A stretch of 64,000 nt of DNA. Source: Hydrocarboniphaga sp. GTDB taxonomy: Bacteria > Pseudomonadota > Gammaproteobacteria > Nevskiales > Nevskiaceae. The translations under genes were made by a program, and so were the position numbers. Position 1 is the stretch's first letter. Every line of letters begins with the position of its first letter. The stretch lies in contig NZ_JAQGNT010000009.1 of NCBI RefSeq assembly GCF_028291725.1, forward strand, positions 91,759-155,758, read 5' to 3'. Shown here piece by piece: positions 8,417 through 16,702 of the stretch. The notes under the pieces were generated by a model. It had not been told where the DNA came from. It worked only from the letters and a program-made list of their open reading frames with translations, and searched no databases.

Positions 8417-8937
8417 TGGCCAACGCCGCAATCCAGAAAGTCATCGACGAGGCGCGCAGCCGCTACATCAAGCTGGCGCCGCGTGAACGAGTGATCGTGG
8501 TGGTCGGCAGCATCGTCGTGCTGCTGACGGCGCTGTATCTGGGCGTGATCGAGCCGGTCGCGAACGCTCACGGCAGCCGCGTCGCGGCGCTGGCCTCGTC
8601 ACGCGCGCTTGCCGCGCAGCTCGAGACCGCGGCGGCGGCCGTTGCCGCCGCCGGCCCGAAAAGCGGCGCCGCCCAGGTCGGACGCGGCATGTCGCTGCTG
8701 GCGGCGATCGACCAGTCGACGCGCAACGGCACGCTGGCCAAGCCGCCGGCGAGCCTGCAGCCCGAAGGTGATCACGAGGTGAAAGTGCGTTTCGAAGAAG
8801 TGCCTTTCGACAGCCTGGTGCGCTGGCTGGCCGAGCTGCAAGCCAAGTACGGCGTCAGCGTGCAGGCGCTCGATGTTGAAGCACAGTCCGGCACCGGCCT
8901 GGTCAACGTCCGCATGTCATTGACGCGCGCCAGCTGA
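8416..8937 (+). CDS. gspM: type II secretion protein GspM
   Basis: GspM is a small bitopic partner of GspL in the inner-membrane platform. The 173-aa protein has a short cytoplasmic N-terminus with the PRERVIV segment, one membrane helix (VVVGSIVVLLTALYLGVIEP) at about residues 29-48, and a periplasmic ferredoxin-like domain ending in VNVRMSLTRA. The start ATG overlaps the gspL stop by one base (TGATG), so translation is probably coupled. Confidence 0.9.
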   Translation: MANAAIQKVIDEARSRYIKLAPRERVIVVVGSIVVLLTALYLGVIEPVANAHGSRVAALASSRALAAQLETAAAAVAAAGPKSGAAQVGRGMSLLAAIDQSTRNGTLAKPPASLQPEGDHEVKVRFEEVPFDSLVRWLAELQAKYGVSVQALDVEAQSGTGLVNVRMSLTRAS

Positions 8938-8942
8938 TCCGC

Positions 8943-9740
8943 ATGAAAACTTCTTGGCTGATCCTGCTGTGCCTGCTGGTGTTCTTCTACACGCTGATCA
9001 CGCGCGCGCCGCTGGCCGTGATCTACGGCCATTTCAAGCCAGCGGAGCACGATATCGAATTGGTCGGCATCGAAGGCTCGCTGCGTGAGGGCGGAGCCTC
9101 AGGGCTGGTCGTGCACAACCAGACCGCGGTGCGCGATCTGCACTGGACCCTGCAGCCCTGGCTGCTGCTGCTGGGCCGCGCCGGCTTTCAGCTTGCCGGC
9201 ACCGGTGATGGCGTGGTGCTGGACGGCCGGGTTGCGCAGACCCTGTTCGGCACTACGCTGATCGACGACTTTCGCGCCAGTGGATCGGTGAAGCCGCTGC
9301 TGGCCGCCTTCAAGATGTTCCTGCCGATCGACGGCATGCTCGGCCTGCAGGCTGAGAAGCTTGTCTTGAAGCACGGCCTGCCGACCACCGCGCAAGGCCA
9401 CATCGAACTCAATGGCCTGTCGTGGAAGCTCGGCCGCGAGCCGATGTCGCTCGGCGATTTCGTCGCCGATGTCGCACCCTCGGACCAGGGTCTCGCCGCG
9501 CTCGTCAAAACCCTGCGCGGCCCGCTCGACGTCAGCGGCGATGCGCAGCTGCTCGCCGACAGCAGCTACGAAATGCATCTGCAGATCAAGGCCAAGGCCG
9601 ATGCGCCGCCGCCGCTGGTCAACATGCTCGCCGGCCTCGGCGCGCCCGACAACCAGGGCTATTACCACATCCGCCGCAAGGGCCAGCTCGCCTCGCCCGC
9701 GGCGCCAGTCGTACAGGCCGTCGAAGGAGCGTCGGAGTAA
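8943..9740 (+). CDS. gspN: type II secretion protein GspN
   Basis: GspN is an optional inner-membrane-anchored periplasmic component found in some type II systems; its exact role is not settled. The 265-aa protein has an N-terminal signal anchor (WLILLCLLVFFYTLI). It then has repeats of amphipathic beta structure (IELVGIEGSLREGG, LHWTLQPWLLLLGRA) typical of the family. It follows gspM by 5 bp and its stop overlaps the nudJ start, so the secretion operon may read into nudJ-mnmA. Confidence 0.9.
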   Translation: MKTSWLILLCLLVFFYTLITRAPLAVIYGHFKPAEHDIELVGIEGSLREGGASGLVVHNQTAVRDLHWTLQPWLLLLGRAGFQLAGTGDGVVLDGRVAQTLFGTTLIDDFRASGSVKPLLAAFKMFLPIDGMLGLQAEKLVLKHGLPTTAQGHIELNGLSWKLGREPMSLGDFVADVAPSDQGLAALVKTLRGPLDVSGDAQLLADSSYEMHLQIKAKADAPPPLVNMLAGLGAPDNQGYYHIRRKGQLASPAAPVVQAVEGASE

Positions 9741-10210
9741 TGCCGGCGACGAACAAGGACTGGGTGCCGCATATCGTCGTCGCGACGATCGTCGAGCGCG
9801 AAGGCCGCTTCCTGCTGATCGAAGAACGCATCAATGGCACGCTGGTGCTGAATCAGCCGGCCGGCCATTGGGAACCGGGCGAGACGCTGATCGAAGCGGC
9901 GCGTCGCGAAACGCTGGAAGAAGCCGGCTGGGACGTGGAGCCGACCCAGCTGCTCGGCATCTACGAATGGCAGCCCAGGGATCTGGCGTATCCGTTCGTG
10001 CGCTTTGCGTTTGCCGCAACCGCCTTGCGCCATCATCCGGACCGCCCGCTCGACGCCGGCATCGAACGCACGGTGTGGATGACGCCGGATGAGATCCTGC
10101 AGGCCGAATCGCGCTGGCGCAGCCCCTCGGTACAAACCTGCATCGCCGACTACCAGGCCGGCATCCGCTATCCGCTGGAAGCGATCCGGCACCTGACGCC
10201 GCCGCGCTGA
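9740..10210 (+). CDS. nudJ: Nudix phosphatase NudJ
   Basis: This cytoplasmic Nudix hydrolase of 156 aa is predicted to cleave nucleoside di/triphosphates and the thiamin precursor HMP-PP, as shown for E. coli NudJ. The Nudix box is complete at about residues 37-59 (GHWEPGETLIEAARRETLEE). The ATG at 9740 shares a base with the gspN stop (TAATG) and has GGAG upstream. The pairing with mnmA 10 bp downstream is the same as in E. coli, which supports the assignment. The long ORF of the track through gspN is not real. Confidence 0.92.
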   Translation: MPATNKDWVPHIVVATIVEREGRFLLIEERINGTLVLNQPAGHWEPGETLIEAARRETLEEAGWDVEPTQLLGIYEWQPRDLAYPFVRFAFAATALRHHPDRPLDAGIERTVWMTPDEILQAESRWRSPSVQTCIADYQAGIRYPLEAIRHLTPPR

Positions 10211-10220
10211 GACGATCGCG

Positions 10221-11309
10221 ATGAGTGGCAAGGGAGCACACGTCGTCGTCGGTTTGTCCGGCGGCGTCGACTCGGCCGTTTCTGCGTATCTGCTGAAGGA
10301 GGCGGGCTACCGCGTGTCCGGCCTGTTCATGGTCAACTGGACCGAGGACGAACAGGGCTATTGCAGCTCGGCCGACGATTTCCAGGACGCGCGCGCGGTC
10401 TGCGAAGAACTCGATATCCCGCTGCACCGCGTCGATTTCTCGGCCGAATACCGCGAGCGCGTGTTCCGGCATTTTCTGGCCGACTACGCCGCCGGCAAGA
10501 CGCCGAACCCGGATCTGCTGTGCAATCGCGAAGTGAAGTTTCAGCCGTTCCGCGAGCATGCATTGCGGCTTGGCGCGGATTTCGTCGCGACCGGCCATTA
10601 CGCGCAGCTGTCGCATCAAGCCGATGGCCCGCACCTGCTGCGCTCGGTCACCGAGGACAAGGATCAGACTTATTTTCTGGCACTGGTCGCACGCGCGCAG
10701 TTCGAGCGCGTGCTGTTCCCGATCGGCGGGCTGACCAAGCCACAGGTGCGTGAGATCGCCTCCGCAGCCGGGCTGCCGAATCATCGCAAGAAGGACTCGA
10801 CCGGTATCTGCTTCATCGGCGAACGCGAATTCCGCAGCTTTCTGCAGAACTATCTGAAGCCCGATCCCGGCGCGATCCTTGACGATCGTGGCGCAAAGAT
10901 CGGCGAGCACCAGGGCCTGATGTACTACACGCTGGGCCAGCGCCGCGGTCTGAACATCGGCGGCGTCCGCGGCGCGCGCGAAGCACCCTGGTATGTCGTC
11001 GGCAAGCGTCCCGCGGACAAGGCGCTGCTGGTCAGCCAGGATCCGCAGCATCCCTTGCTGATGAGCCACAGCCTGATCACCGCGCCGTTCTGCTGGATTC
11101 GCCGCCCCGATCCCCTGCCCGCGCGGCTCCAGGCGCGCATTCGCCACCGCCAGCAACTGCAGAATTGCGTCGTGGAAGTGGCCGACGAGGGCCGCGTGCG
11201 TGTCCGCTTCGAACAGGCCCAGCGGGCCGTGTCGCCTGGCCAGTATTGCGTGCTCTACGACGGCGAGGAATGCCTTGGCGGCGGCGAAATCGAAGCTTCG
11301 CCGGGCTAA
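10221..11309 (+). CDS. mnmA: tRNA-specific 2-thiouridylase MnmA
   Basis: MnmA installs the 2-thio group on U34 of Lys, Glu and Gln tRNAs, using ATP to adenylate the base and a persulfide relay for sulfur. The PP-loop GLSGGVDSAVSA is at residues 11-22. The two catalytic cysteines are Cys101 (NPDLLCN) and Cys197 (STGICFIGER). The length of 362 aa is standard. It sits directly after nudJ and converges on a truncated SnoaL-like gene, whose end overlaps it by four bases. Confidence 0.97.
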   Translation: MSGKGAHVVVGLSGGVDSAVSAYLLKEAGYRVSGLFMVNWTEDEQGYCSSADDFQDARAVCEELDIPLHRVDFSAEYRERVFRHFLADYAAGKTPNPDLLCNREVKFQPFREHALRLGADFVATGHYAQLSHQADGPHLLRSVTEDKDQTYFLALVARAQFERVLFPIGGLTKPQVREIASAAGLPNHRKKDSTGICFIGEREFRSFLQNYLKPDPGAILDDRGAKIGEHQGLMYYTLGQRRGLNIGGVRGAREAPWYVVGKRPADKALLVSQDPQHPLLMSHSLITAPFCWIRRPDPLPARLQARIRHRQQLQNCVVEVADEGRVRVRFEQAQRAVSPGQYCVLYDGEECLGGGEIEASPG

Positions 11310-11548
11310 GCGGGCTGCTGCAATTGCTGGATTTCAAAGCGCTGATCCGGAAACGGAGCCCGCGACGACCGAACGCGTTGCTTGAAAGCTTCCAGGTCTA
11401 GTGTCTGTCCTTGCCAGGGGTCACCGGGATCGTGATGGATCGTGTAGCTCGCCGCGAGATACCGATCGGCCGCGTCGACCTTACCTTCACTCCAGATTTC
11501 GCGGAAAAACCGGATCAGCCGTTCTTTTTTTCGATTGCCGTCGGTCAT
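11306..11548 (-). pseudogene. truncated SnoaL-like / ester-cyclase-type protein
   Basis: The 80 aa resemble the N-terminal part of SnoaL-like (NTF2-fold) proteins: an initial helix (RLIRFFREIWSEGKVDAADRYLA), then YTIHHDPGDPWQG and FPDQRFEIQQL. Such proteins normally run to 120-150 aa; here the reading frame stops just where the core beta-sheet should begin, next to the mnmA stop. It overlaps the DUF2239 gene by ATGA and should be co-translated with it. I read it as a 3'-truncated remnant; a short functional protein cannot be excluded. Family assignment is by pattern only. Confidence 0.6.
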
Positions 11549-12174
11549 GTCGCCGCCTCTACGTCGGTTGTGCCCTCGGTGAAAGCGAGCTTGGTTGCGT
11601 AATTGCGCAGGTCCCCGGGCCACGCAGAAACGCATTGATCGAACCGGCCCCGATCGTCCGCGAACAGAGCGCGTGCCGCCTCCTCAAAGCCCGGCAGATC
11701 GCCGGCCCTCGCGGACATGAAGCGATAAGCCGCTTCCTGTCGCCCCCTGAGACGGTCGCGGCCGCTATTCGCGCGGCGCGCTTCTTCGACCAGCTTGCGC
11801 AACGCCACCGAAGCACCACCGGGCTGGGCGTTCAACCAGTCCCAGTGCCGGGGCAGCAGCGTCACTTCGCGCGCGATGACGCCGAGCTTCGGACGTCCGC
11901 GAGCGCGCGGTTCGCTTAAAGCCTGGCTCGTCGTCTGAACCAATGATTCGACGCCGCAGCCAGCGAGACGCGCCAGAAACTCCTGCTCGATACCGCGACA
12001 GTCGATATCGATAACGGTGCCGGTTGCGTCGTCGTAAATCGAGACCGGGCTCGAGCTGCCGGGCTCAGTTGCGCGCTTCACCGACAGGGCGAGGTCTCGC
12101 AGAGGCCCGGCGGCAAGGCGCCGATGGCCATCGAATGCAGTACAGGGTTTGTCGAGAATTTCGCTCACGATCAT
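11545..12174 (-). CDS. DUF2239 family protein
   Basis: This is a 209-aa cytoplasmic protein of the uncharacterised DUF2239 family. The N-terminal block FDGHRRLAAGPLRDLALSVK is followed by YDDATGTVIDIDCRG. A conserved core then contains GRPKLGVIAREVTLLPRHW and the Arg-rich RLRGRQEAAYRFMSARAGDLPGF, which suggests nucleic-acid or nucleotide contact, though no function is known to me. The ORF-track start is a TTG inside the -10 region; I use the ATG at 12174 with GGAG five bases upstream. Its promoter has two operator-like palindromes, and it is coupled to the truncated SnoaL-like ORF. Confidence 0.85.
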   Translation of the reverse strand: MIVSEILDKPCTAFDGHRRLAAGPLRDLALSVKRATEPGSSSPVSIYDDATGTVIDIDCRGIEQEFLARLAGCGVESLVQTTSQALSEPRARGRPKLGVIAREVTLLPRHWDWLNAQPGGASVALRKLVEEARRANSGRDRLRGRQEAAYRFMSARAGDLPGFEEAARALFADDRGRFDQCVSAWPGDLRNYATKLAFTEGTTDVEAAT

Positions 12175-12194
12175 TGGCTCCGGGATAAGAGTCA

Positions 12195-12237
12195 ATTATT
12201 ACCCGGGTAAATTATGCCGTCAATATTACCGGGGTAA
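12195..12237 (-). promoter_or_regulatory. promoter with two operator palindromes upstream of the DUF2239 gene
   Basis: On the minus strand TTGACG (12223-12218) is followed after 17 bp by AATAAT (12200-12195), a near-consensus sigma-70 promoter ending 20 bp before the start codon. TTACCCGGGTAA (12199-12210), a perfect palindrome, overlaps the -10 box. A second copy with one changed base, TTACCGGGGTAA (12226-12237), lies just upstream of -35; centres are 27 bp apart. The placement suits repression by a dimeric regulator. No regulator gene is adjacent. Confidence 0.75.
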
Positions 12238-12252
12238 AATTATCATGCGAGT

Positions 12253-13455
12253 CTAGATCTTCACCGGCGTCAGCCGGTCGTCCGCCGGCACCACGCTGCC
12301 CCAGGTTTTGCACGACGGGCAGTGCCAGAACAGCAGACCGGGCGCGAGGCCGCAGCTGGTGCAGCGATAGCGGGTGCGGCTGGCAGCCGCGATACGCAGC
12401 GCTTCGCGCAAGGTGTTCATCGCCAGCGCCATGCTCTCGTCCTGCGGCGGTTCGATCGCCTGCAGCAATTGCTCAAGCAGCGCCCAACGCGGATTGGCGG
12501 CAAAAGACTCGGCCAGGAAACGCGCCGGATTGGTGCCGGTTTCCTTCAACAGCCGCGCCTGCGCCAGCACGCTGACACTGACCGTGTCTTCGGCGTCCAG
12601 CTCCTGCAGGAACTCCAGAAATTCCGGTAGCTGGTGCTCGGCTTCCGAGCAGCGCAGCAGCGGCTCGACGATCTCGGGGATGTAGCGCAGATCCTGCTCG
12701 GGCACGCGGCGCAGCGCCTTGATCGCGCCGACACGATCGCCCGCGGCTTCCAGCAGCGCGCCGATCAGCAGATTGGCGCGCACGCAGCCGCCATCCTCGT
12801 CGAGCGCGCGCCTTGCCAGCCGGAGTGCTTCCTCGGAATTTTTTGCCCGGCGCGCTTCGTCGGCCAGCTCGCAGTAGTACTGCGCGGTGATCGCCTGACG
12901 CGGCAACGCCGCGACTGCCTGCAGGCGTCGGCTGGCATCGATGGCGCGGCGCCATTCGTGACTCTGCTCGTGAATCGAGACCAGCGACTCCAGCGCCGAG
13001 GTCACATGCAGGCCGCGCTGGCTGAGCGCTTCAAACAGCTGCTCGGCACGGTCGATCATGCCGGCCTTCAGATAGTCCAGGGCCAGTTCGTAGCGGGCGC
13101 GATCGGCCTGATCAGGCCTGAGCTGGGCGCGCTCCACCAGCGCCTCGTGCACACGCAGAGCCCGATCGACTTCGCCGCGCTTGCGGAACAGCGCGCCGAG
13201 CGTCAGGTGCAGCTCGATCGCCTGGCTGTCGAACTCGCCGACCCGCAGCAGCGCGGCGAGCGCCTGATCGGGATCATCAACGACCAGGTTGCTGATGCCG
13301 GCCATGGCTTCGGCCGTCGGGCGGTCGTCACCCATGCCGCTCGGGCCGGTGGCACCGAAGCCACTGCCCGCGCCCTCGGCACCGCGTCCGCGAATGTACC
13401 AGCCGAGGGCGATCCCGAGCGGCAGGATCAGCCAGGCGGCGACGCTGTCAGACAT
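12253..13455 (-). CDS. lapB: lipopolysaccharide assembly protein LapB (YciM)
   Basis: LapB is an inner-membrane TPR protein that, with FtsH, controls LpxC turnover and hence lipopolysaccharide synthesis. The N-terminal anchor (AAWLILPLGIALGWYI) is followed by about 330 residues of TPR helices. A C-terminal rubredoxin-like zinc ribbon has CTSCGL and CPSCKTW cysteine pairs. The length of 400 aa is usual. Its start overlaps lapA by 8 bp, so the two are translationally linked as in other gammaproteobacteria. Confidence 0.95.
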   Translation of the reverse strand: MSDSVAAWLILPLGIALGWYIRGRGAEGAGSGFGATGPSGMGDDRPTAEAMAGISNLVVDDPDQALAALLRVGEFDSQAIELHLTLGALFRKRGEVDRALRVHEALVERAQLRPDQADRARYELALDYLKAGMIDRAEQLFEALSQRGLHVTSALESLVSIHEQSHEWRRAIDASRRLQAVAALPRQAITAQYYCELADEARRAKNSEEALRLARRALDEDGGCVRANLLIGALLEAAGDRVGAIKALRRVPEQDLRYIPEIVEPLLRCSEAEHQLPEFLEFLQELDAEDTVSVSVLAQARLLKETGTNPARFLAESFAANPRWALLEQLLQAIEPPQDESMALAMNTLREALRIAAASRTRYRCTSCGLAPGLLFWHCPSCKTWGSVVPADDRLTPVKI

Positions 13456-13765
13456 CCTTGAGCGGAATGTTGCGCAGGGTTTTCAGCTCGGCCTCGGCAT
13501 CCCGCAGCTGCTTGCGCAGGCGCCGCGATTCGGCTTTCAGCGACAGAATCCGGCCGCCGCAGACCAGCAGGGTCAGCAGCACCGCGAGGAAGAAATCGGC
13601 CAGCACCAGCGCGATCAGCGGCAGCTCGATCTGGCCGGCCAGGTAGTCGAAGCGGATCGGTTGGGCATTGAAATAGCCGACCGTGGCGCCGACGCAGAGC
13701 ACCAGAACCAGCACGATGGTGACGAAGATCCGATACACGATCTGGAAATCCCAGAAATCCTTCAT
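13448..13765 (-). CDS. lapA: lipopolysaccharide assembly protein A domain protein LapA
   Basis: LapA is a small inner-membrane partner of LapB in lipopolysaccharide assembly. It is about 105 aa, with two membrane helices (FVTIVLVLVLCVGATVGYF and LIALVLADFFLAVLLTLLV) separated by the conserved FDYLAGQIELPL, then a C-terminal coiled coil (ESRRLRKQLRDAEAELKTL). The ORF-track start is a TTG at 13798; the ATG at 13765 gives the usual length. It lies between ihfB and lapB. Confidence 0.9.
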   Translation of the reverse strand: MKDFWDFQIVYRIFVTIVLVLVLCVGATVGYFNAQPIRFDYLAGQIELPLIALVLADFFLAVLLTLLVCGGRILSLKAESRRLRKQLRDAEAELKTLRNIPLKDV

Positions 13766-13813
13766 TAGGGCCGTATTCGGACACCAGCGGCCAAACAAGC
13801 GCGACGGAAAAGA

Positions 13814-14104
13814 CTACTCCGAAGCGCTGTCGTTGACGCGTTCGCGCATTTCCTTGCCCGGCTTGAAGTGCGGCACATGCTTGGCCGGGATCGTCACGGC
13901 CTCGCCGGTCTTGGGATTGCGCCCGATCCGGCTGGGACGATGATGCAGTGCAAAACTGCCAAAACCACGGATTTCGACGCGATCCTGCTTGGCCAGGGCC
14001 AGGCTGACGCGGTCGAGTATCAGTTTGACGGCCAGCTCCACATCCTTATGCATAAGGTGGGTCTGCCGTGCGGCCAGACGTTCGATCAGCTCCGACTTCG
14101 TCAT
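13814..14104 (-). CDS. ihfB: integration host factor beta subunit
   Basis: IhfB is a DNA-bending nucleoid protein that works with IhfA. The 96-aa protein has the HU/IHF fold: an N-terminal helix pair ([17 protein letters not shown]), [22 protein letters not shown] across the beta-arm with the intercalating Pro, and [12 protein letters not shown] at the C-terminus. It follows rpsA, as in Pseudomonas and E. coli. The rpsA terminator hairpin lies between them. Confidence 0.95.
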   Translation of the reverse strand: MTKSELIERLAARQTHLMHKDVELAVKLILDRVSLALAKQDRVEIRGFGSFALHHRPSRIGRNPKTGEAVTIPAKHVPHFKPGKEMRERVNDSASE

Positions 14105-14141
14105 ATAGGTAAGGGAATAAGGCCGCAGACCTGACGATAGT

Positions 14142-14174
14142 CAAAAAAGAAGGGCCGCGCAAGCGCGGCCCTTC
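14142..14174 (-). terminator. Rho-independent terminator after rpsA
   Basis: Reading on the minus strand, a near-perfect 11-12 bp GC-rich stem (GAAGGGCCGCGC, then GCGCGGCCCTTC, with a two-base turn) is followed by TTTTTTGA. It lies about 42 bp beyond the rpsA stop and before the ihfB start, so ihfB probably also has its own promoter. Confidence 0.85.
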
Positions 14175-14215
14175 GATTTTTCCCAATACTTCTGGGGAGA
14201 TACAGCTTAGAGAGC

Positions 14216-15892
14216 TTAGTTGTCGCTGCCGCCCAGCTGATCTTTGAGCAGGTCGCCCAGCGAGGTCTTGCCGGTGGAGGCGTTACGGCTGTATTCCGTG
14301 ACGATCTCGGCTTCTTCCTGGATCTCCTTCTCGCGGACCGACAGCGTCACGATGCGGGTCTTGCGATCCACACCGATGAAGCGGGCTTCCAGCGTATCGC
14401 CTTCCTTCAGAACCTTGGTCGCGTCTTCCACGCGCTCACGGGACAGGTCGTTGGCCTTGATGTAGCCCTCGACGCCGCCGGCGAGTTCGATCACGGCGCC
14501 ACGCGCCTCGACCGACTTGACGGTGCCCTTGACCATCGCGCCCTTCACGTTCTCGGCCATGAACTGGGTCAGCGGATCCTGCGCAACCTGCTTCACGCCC
14601 AGGCTGATGCGCTCACGCGCGGAGTCGATCGCCAGCACCACGGCGTTGACTTCCATGCCCTTCTGGTACTTGCGGACGGCGTTGCTGCCGTCGTCGTTCC
14701 AGTCCAGGTCGGACAGGTGAACCAGGCCGTCGATGCCGCCATTGAGGCCGATGAACACGCCGAAATCGGTGATCGACTTGATCTGGCCGCTGACTTTGTC
14801 GCCCTTCTGATAGTTCTGGCTGAACTCTTCCCATGGGTTGGGCACGCACTGCTTCATACCCAGGGAGATACGGCGGCGCTCGCCGTCGATGTCCAGGATC
14901 ATCACCTCGACTTCCTGGCCAATGGTGACGGCCTTGTTCGGGTTGATGTTCTTGTTGGTCCAGTCCATTTCGGAAACGTGGACCAGGCCTTCGACGCCCG
15001 GCTCGATTTCGACGAACGCGCCGTAATCGGTGATGTTGGTGACCTTGCCGAACAGACGGGTCTTCTCGGGATAACGGCGAGCGATGTCGACCCACGGATC
15101 GGCGCCCAGCTGCTTCAGGCCGAGGCTGACGCGGCGACGCTCGCGGTCGTACTTCAGAACCTTGACTTCGATTTCCTGGCCGACCTGGACGACTTCCGCC
15201 GGATCCTTGATGCGCTTCCAGGTCATGTCGGTGATATGGAGCAGGCCGTCGATGCCGCCCAGGTCCACGAACGCGCCGTACTCGACGAGGTTCTTGACCA
15301 CGCCCTTGAGGACGATGCCTTCCTGCAGGTTGGCGAGCAGGCTGTCGCGCTCGGCGCTGTACTCGGCCTCCAAGACTTCGCGGCGGCTGACAACGACGTT
15401 GTTACGCAGACGGTCGAGCTTGATGACCTTGAACTCGAGCGGCTTGCCTTCGAGGTACGAGGTATCGCGGACCGGACGGACGTCGACCAGCGAGCCCGGC
15501 AGGAACGCGCGGACCGTGCCGATATCGACGGTGAAACCGCCCTTGACCTTGCCGGTGATGATGCCGATGACGGTTTCCTTGCCGTCGAACGCCTTCTGCA
15601 GGCGCTCCCAGGTCTTGATCCGCTCGGCTTTTTCCTTGCTGAACTTGGTTTCGCCGAAGCCGTCTTCGACGGTTTCCAGTGCGACTTCAACCTGATCGCC
15701 GACGGCGATGGTCAGAACGCCATCGACCATGAACTCGATGATCGGGATTACGCCTTCGGACTTCAGGCCGGCGTCGACGATGACGACGTCAGGCTTCAGT
15801 TCCAGCACGATCGCATTGACGATGGTGCCCGGCTGCATCGACTGGCCGCCCTTAAGGCTGGCCTCAAACATTTCAGCAAAAGACTCAATCAT
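14216..15892 (-). CDS. rpsA: 30S ribosomal protein S1
   Basis: S1 binds mRNA on the small subunit and unfolds leaders for initiation. The 558 aa contain six S1 (OB-fold) repeats, the later ones marked by recurrent [29 protein letters not shown] and [15 protein letters not shown] segments. The N-terminus [13 protein letters not shown] matches the E. coli form. It is downstream of cmk with a leader of about 118 bp containing a hairpin but no strong Shine-Dalgarno, as expected for self-regulated S1 mRNA. Confidence 0.98.
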   Translation of the reverse strand: MIESFAEMFEASLKGGQSMQPGTIVNAIVLELKPDVVIVDAGLKSEGVIPIIEFMVDGVLTIAVGDQVEVALETVEDGFGETKFSKEKAERIKTWERLQKAFDGKETVIGIITGKVKGGFTVDIGTVRAFLPGSLVDVRPVRDTSYLEGKPLEFKVIKLDRLRNNVVVSRREVLEAEYSAERDSLLANLQEGIVLKGVVKNLVEYGAFVDLGGIDGLLHITDMTWKRIKDPAEVVQVGQEIEVKVLKYDRERRRVSLGLKQLGADPWVDIARRYPEKTRLFGKVTNITDYGAFVEIEPGVEGLVHVSEMDWTNKNINPNKAVTIGQEVEVMILDIDGERRRISLGMKQCVPNPWEEFSQNYQKGDKVSGQIKSITDFGVFIGLNGGIDGLVHLSDLDWNDDGSNAVRKYQKGMEVNAVVLAIDSARERISLGVKQVAQDPLTQFMAENVKGAMVKGTVKSVEARGAVIELAGGVEGYIKANDLSRERVEDATKVLKEGDTLEARFIGVDRKTRIVTLSVREKEIQEEAEIVTEYSRNASTGKTSLGDLLKDQLGGSDN

Positions 15893-15950
15893 TCATTTAA
15901 CTCGCAATATCCTGCCTAAAACGGAGGCGGCAGTCGTGTTGGTTATCAAA

Positions 15951-15970
15951 GGCCGCATCCGTTTGCGGCC
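15951..15970 (-). promoter_or_regulatory. stem-loop in the cmk-rpsA leader
   Basis: A 7-bp GC stem (ggccgca / tgcggcc) with a six-base loop lies about 60 bp before the rpsA start, followed on the minus strand by TTTG. It may be an attenuator, a weak terminator of the aroA-cmk transcript or part of the S1 translational leader; the sequence alone does not decide. Confidence 0.4.
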
Positions 15971-16009
15971 CAGACCCCGGCGTCGTGGATAGGCACGGCC
16001 CCACGAAGG

Positions 16010-16702
16010 CTAGCTTCGGAGGAAACCCCGATCCTTTAACAAATCGTCAATACGCTCAGCCACTTGCGTGGGATTCAGGAGCGTCGTGTCGATCAGGATC
16101 GCGTCACTCGCCGGCACCAATGGCGCCACGCTGCGAGTGCGGTCCCGCTCATCGCGGGTACTTATTTCGGTGCAGAGGTCTGCCAATATAGCGGTTTGTC
16201 CAGCGGCACTCAACTGGTGCAGGCGGCGACGAGCCCGCTCCTCGGCACTGGCGGTCAGAAACAGCTTCAGACCGGCGTCCGGGAATACCACCGTGCCCAT
16301 GTCGCGGCCGTCGCCGATCAGGCCCGGTGCGACGCGGAAATCCTTCTGCCGCTGCAGCAGCGCCGCGCGAACCGCCGGTGCCGCGGCAATCTGCGACGCC
16401 AGGCCGCCGCTCGCTTCGGCGCGGATCTGGTCGCGCCGATTGACACCGTTGACCCAGATCGCCTCGTCATCCTCGTGCGAGCCGGTGAAACGGATATCGA
16501 GTTGGGCGGCCAGCGCGGCGACGGCGTCGCTTTGCTCCAGCGCGACACCGGCGTCGACCGCCGCCAGCGCCAGAATCCGGTACAGCGCGCCGCTGTCGAG
16601 ACGATGCCAGCCCAGGCGTTCGGCCAAGCCGCGCGACACCGTGCCCTTGCCGACGCCGGACGGGCCGTCGACGGTAATGACCGGCACCGGCGCGGCGGAC
16701 AT
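16010..16702 (-). CDS. cmk: cytidylate kinase
   Basis: Cmk phosphorylates CMP and dCMP with ATP. The P-loop GPSGVGKGTVS begins at residue 13 and the NMP-binding SGALYRI follows; GRDMGTVVFPDA is the second nucleotide signature. The 230-aa size is standard. The ORF track extends far upstream into aroA; the correct ATG is 16702, overlapping the aroA stop (ATGA). The aroA-cmk-rpsA order is conserved in gammaproteobacteria. Confidence 0.96.
   Translation of the reverse strand: MSAAPVPVITVDGPSGVGKGTVSRGLAERLGWHRLDSGALYRILALAAVDAGVALEQSDAVAALAAQLDIRFTGSHEDDEAIWVNGVNRRDQIRAEASGGLASQIAAAPAVRAALLQRQKDFRVAPGLIGDGRDMGTVVFPDAGLKLFLTASAEERARRRLHQLSAAGQTAILADLCTEISTRDERDRTRSVAPLVPASDAILIDTTLLNPTQVAERIDDLLKDRGFLRS

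Noticed and set aside
14149-14180. Plus-strand terminator at the rpsA hairpin
   Set aside because: ATTTTT follows the hairpin on the plus strand too, but no plus-strand gene reads into it; the minus-strand rpsA use is the supported one.
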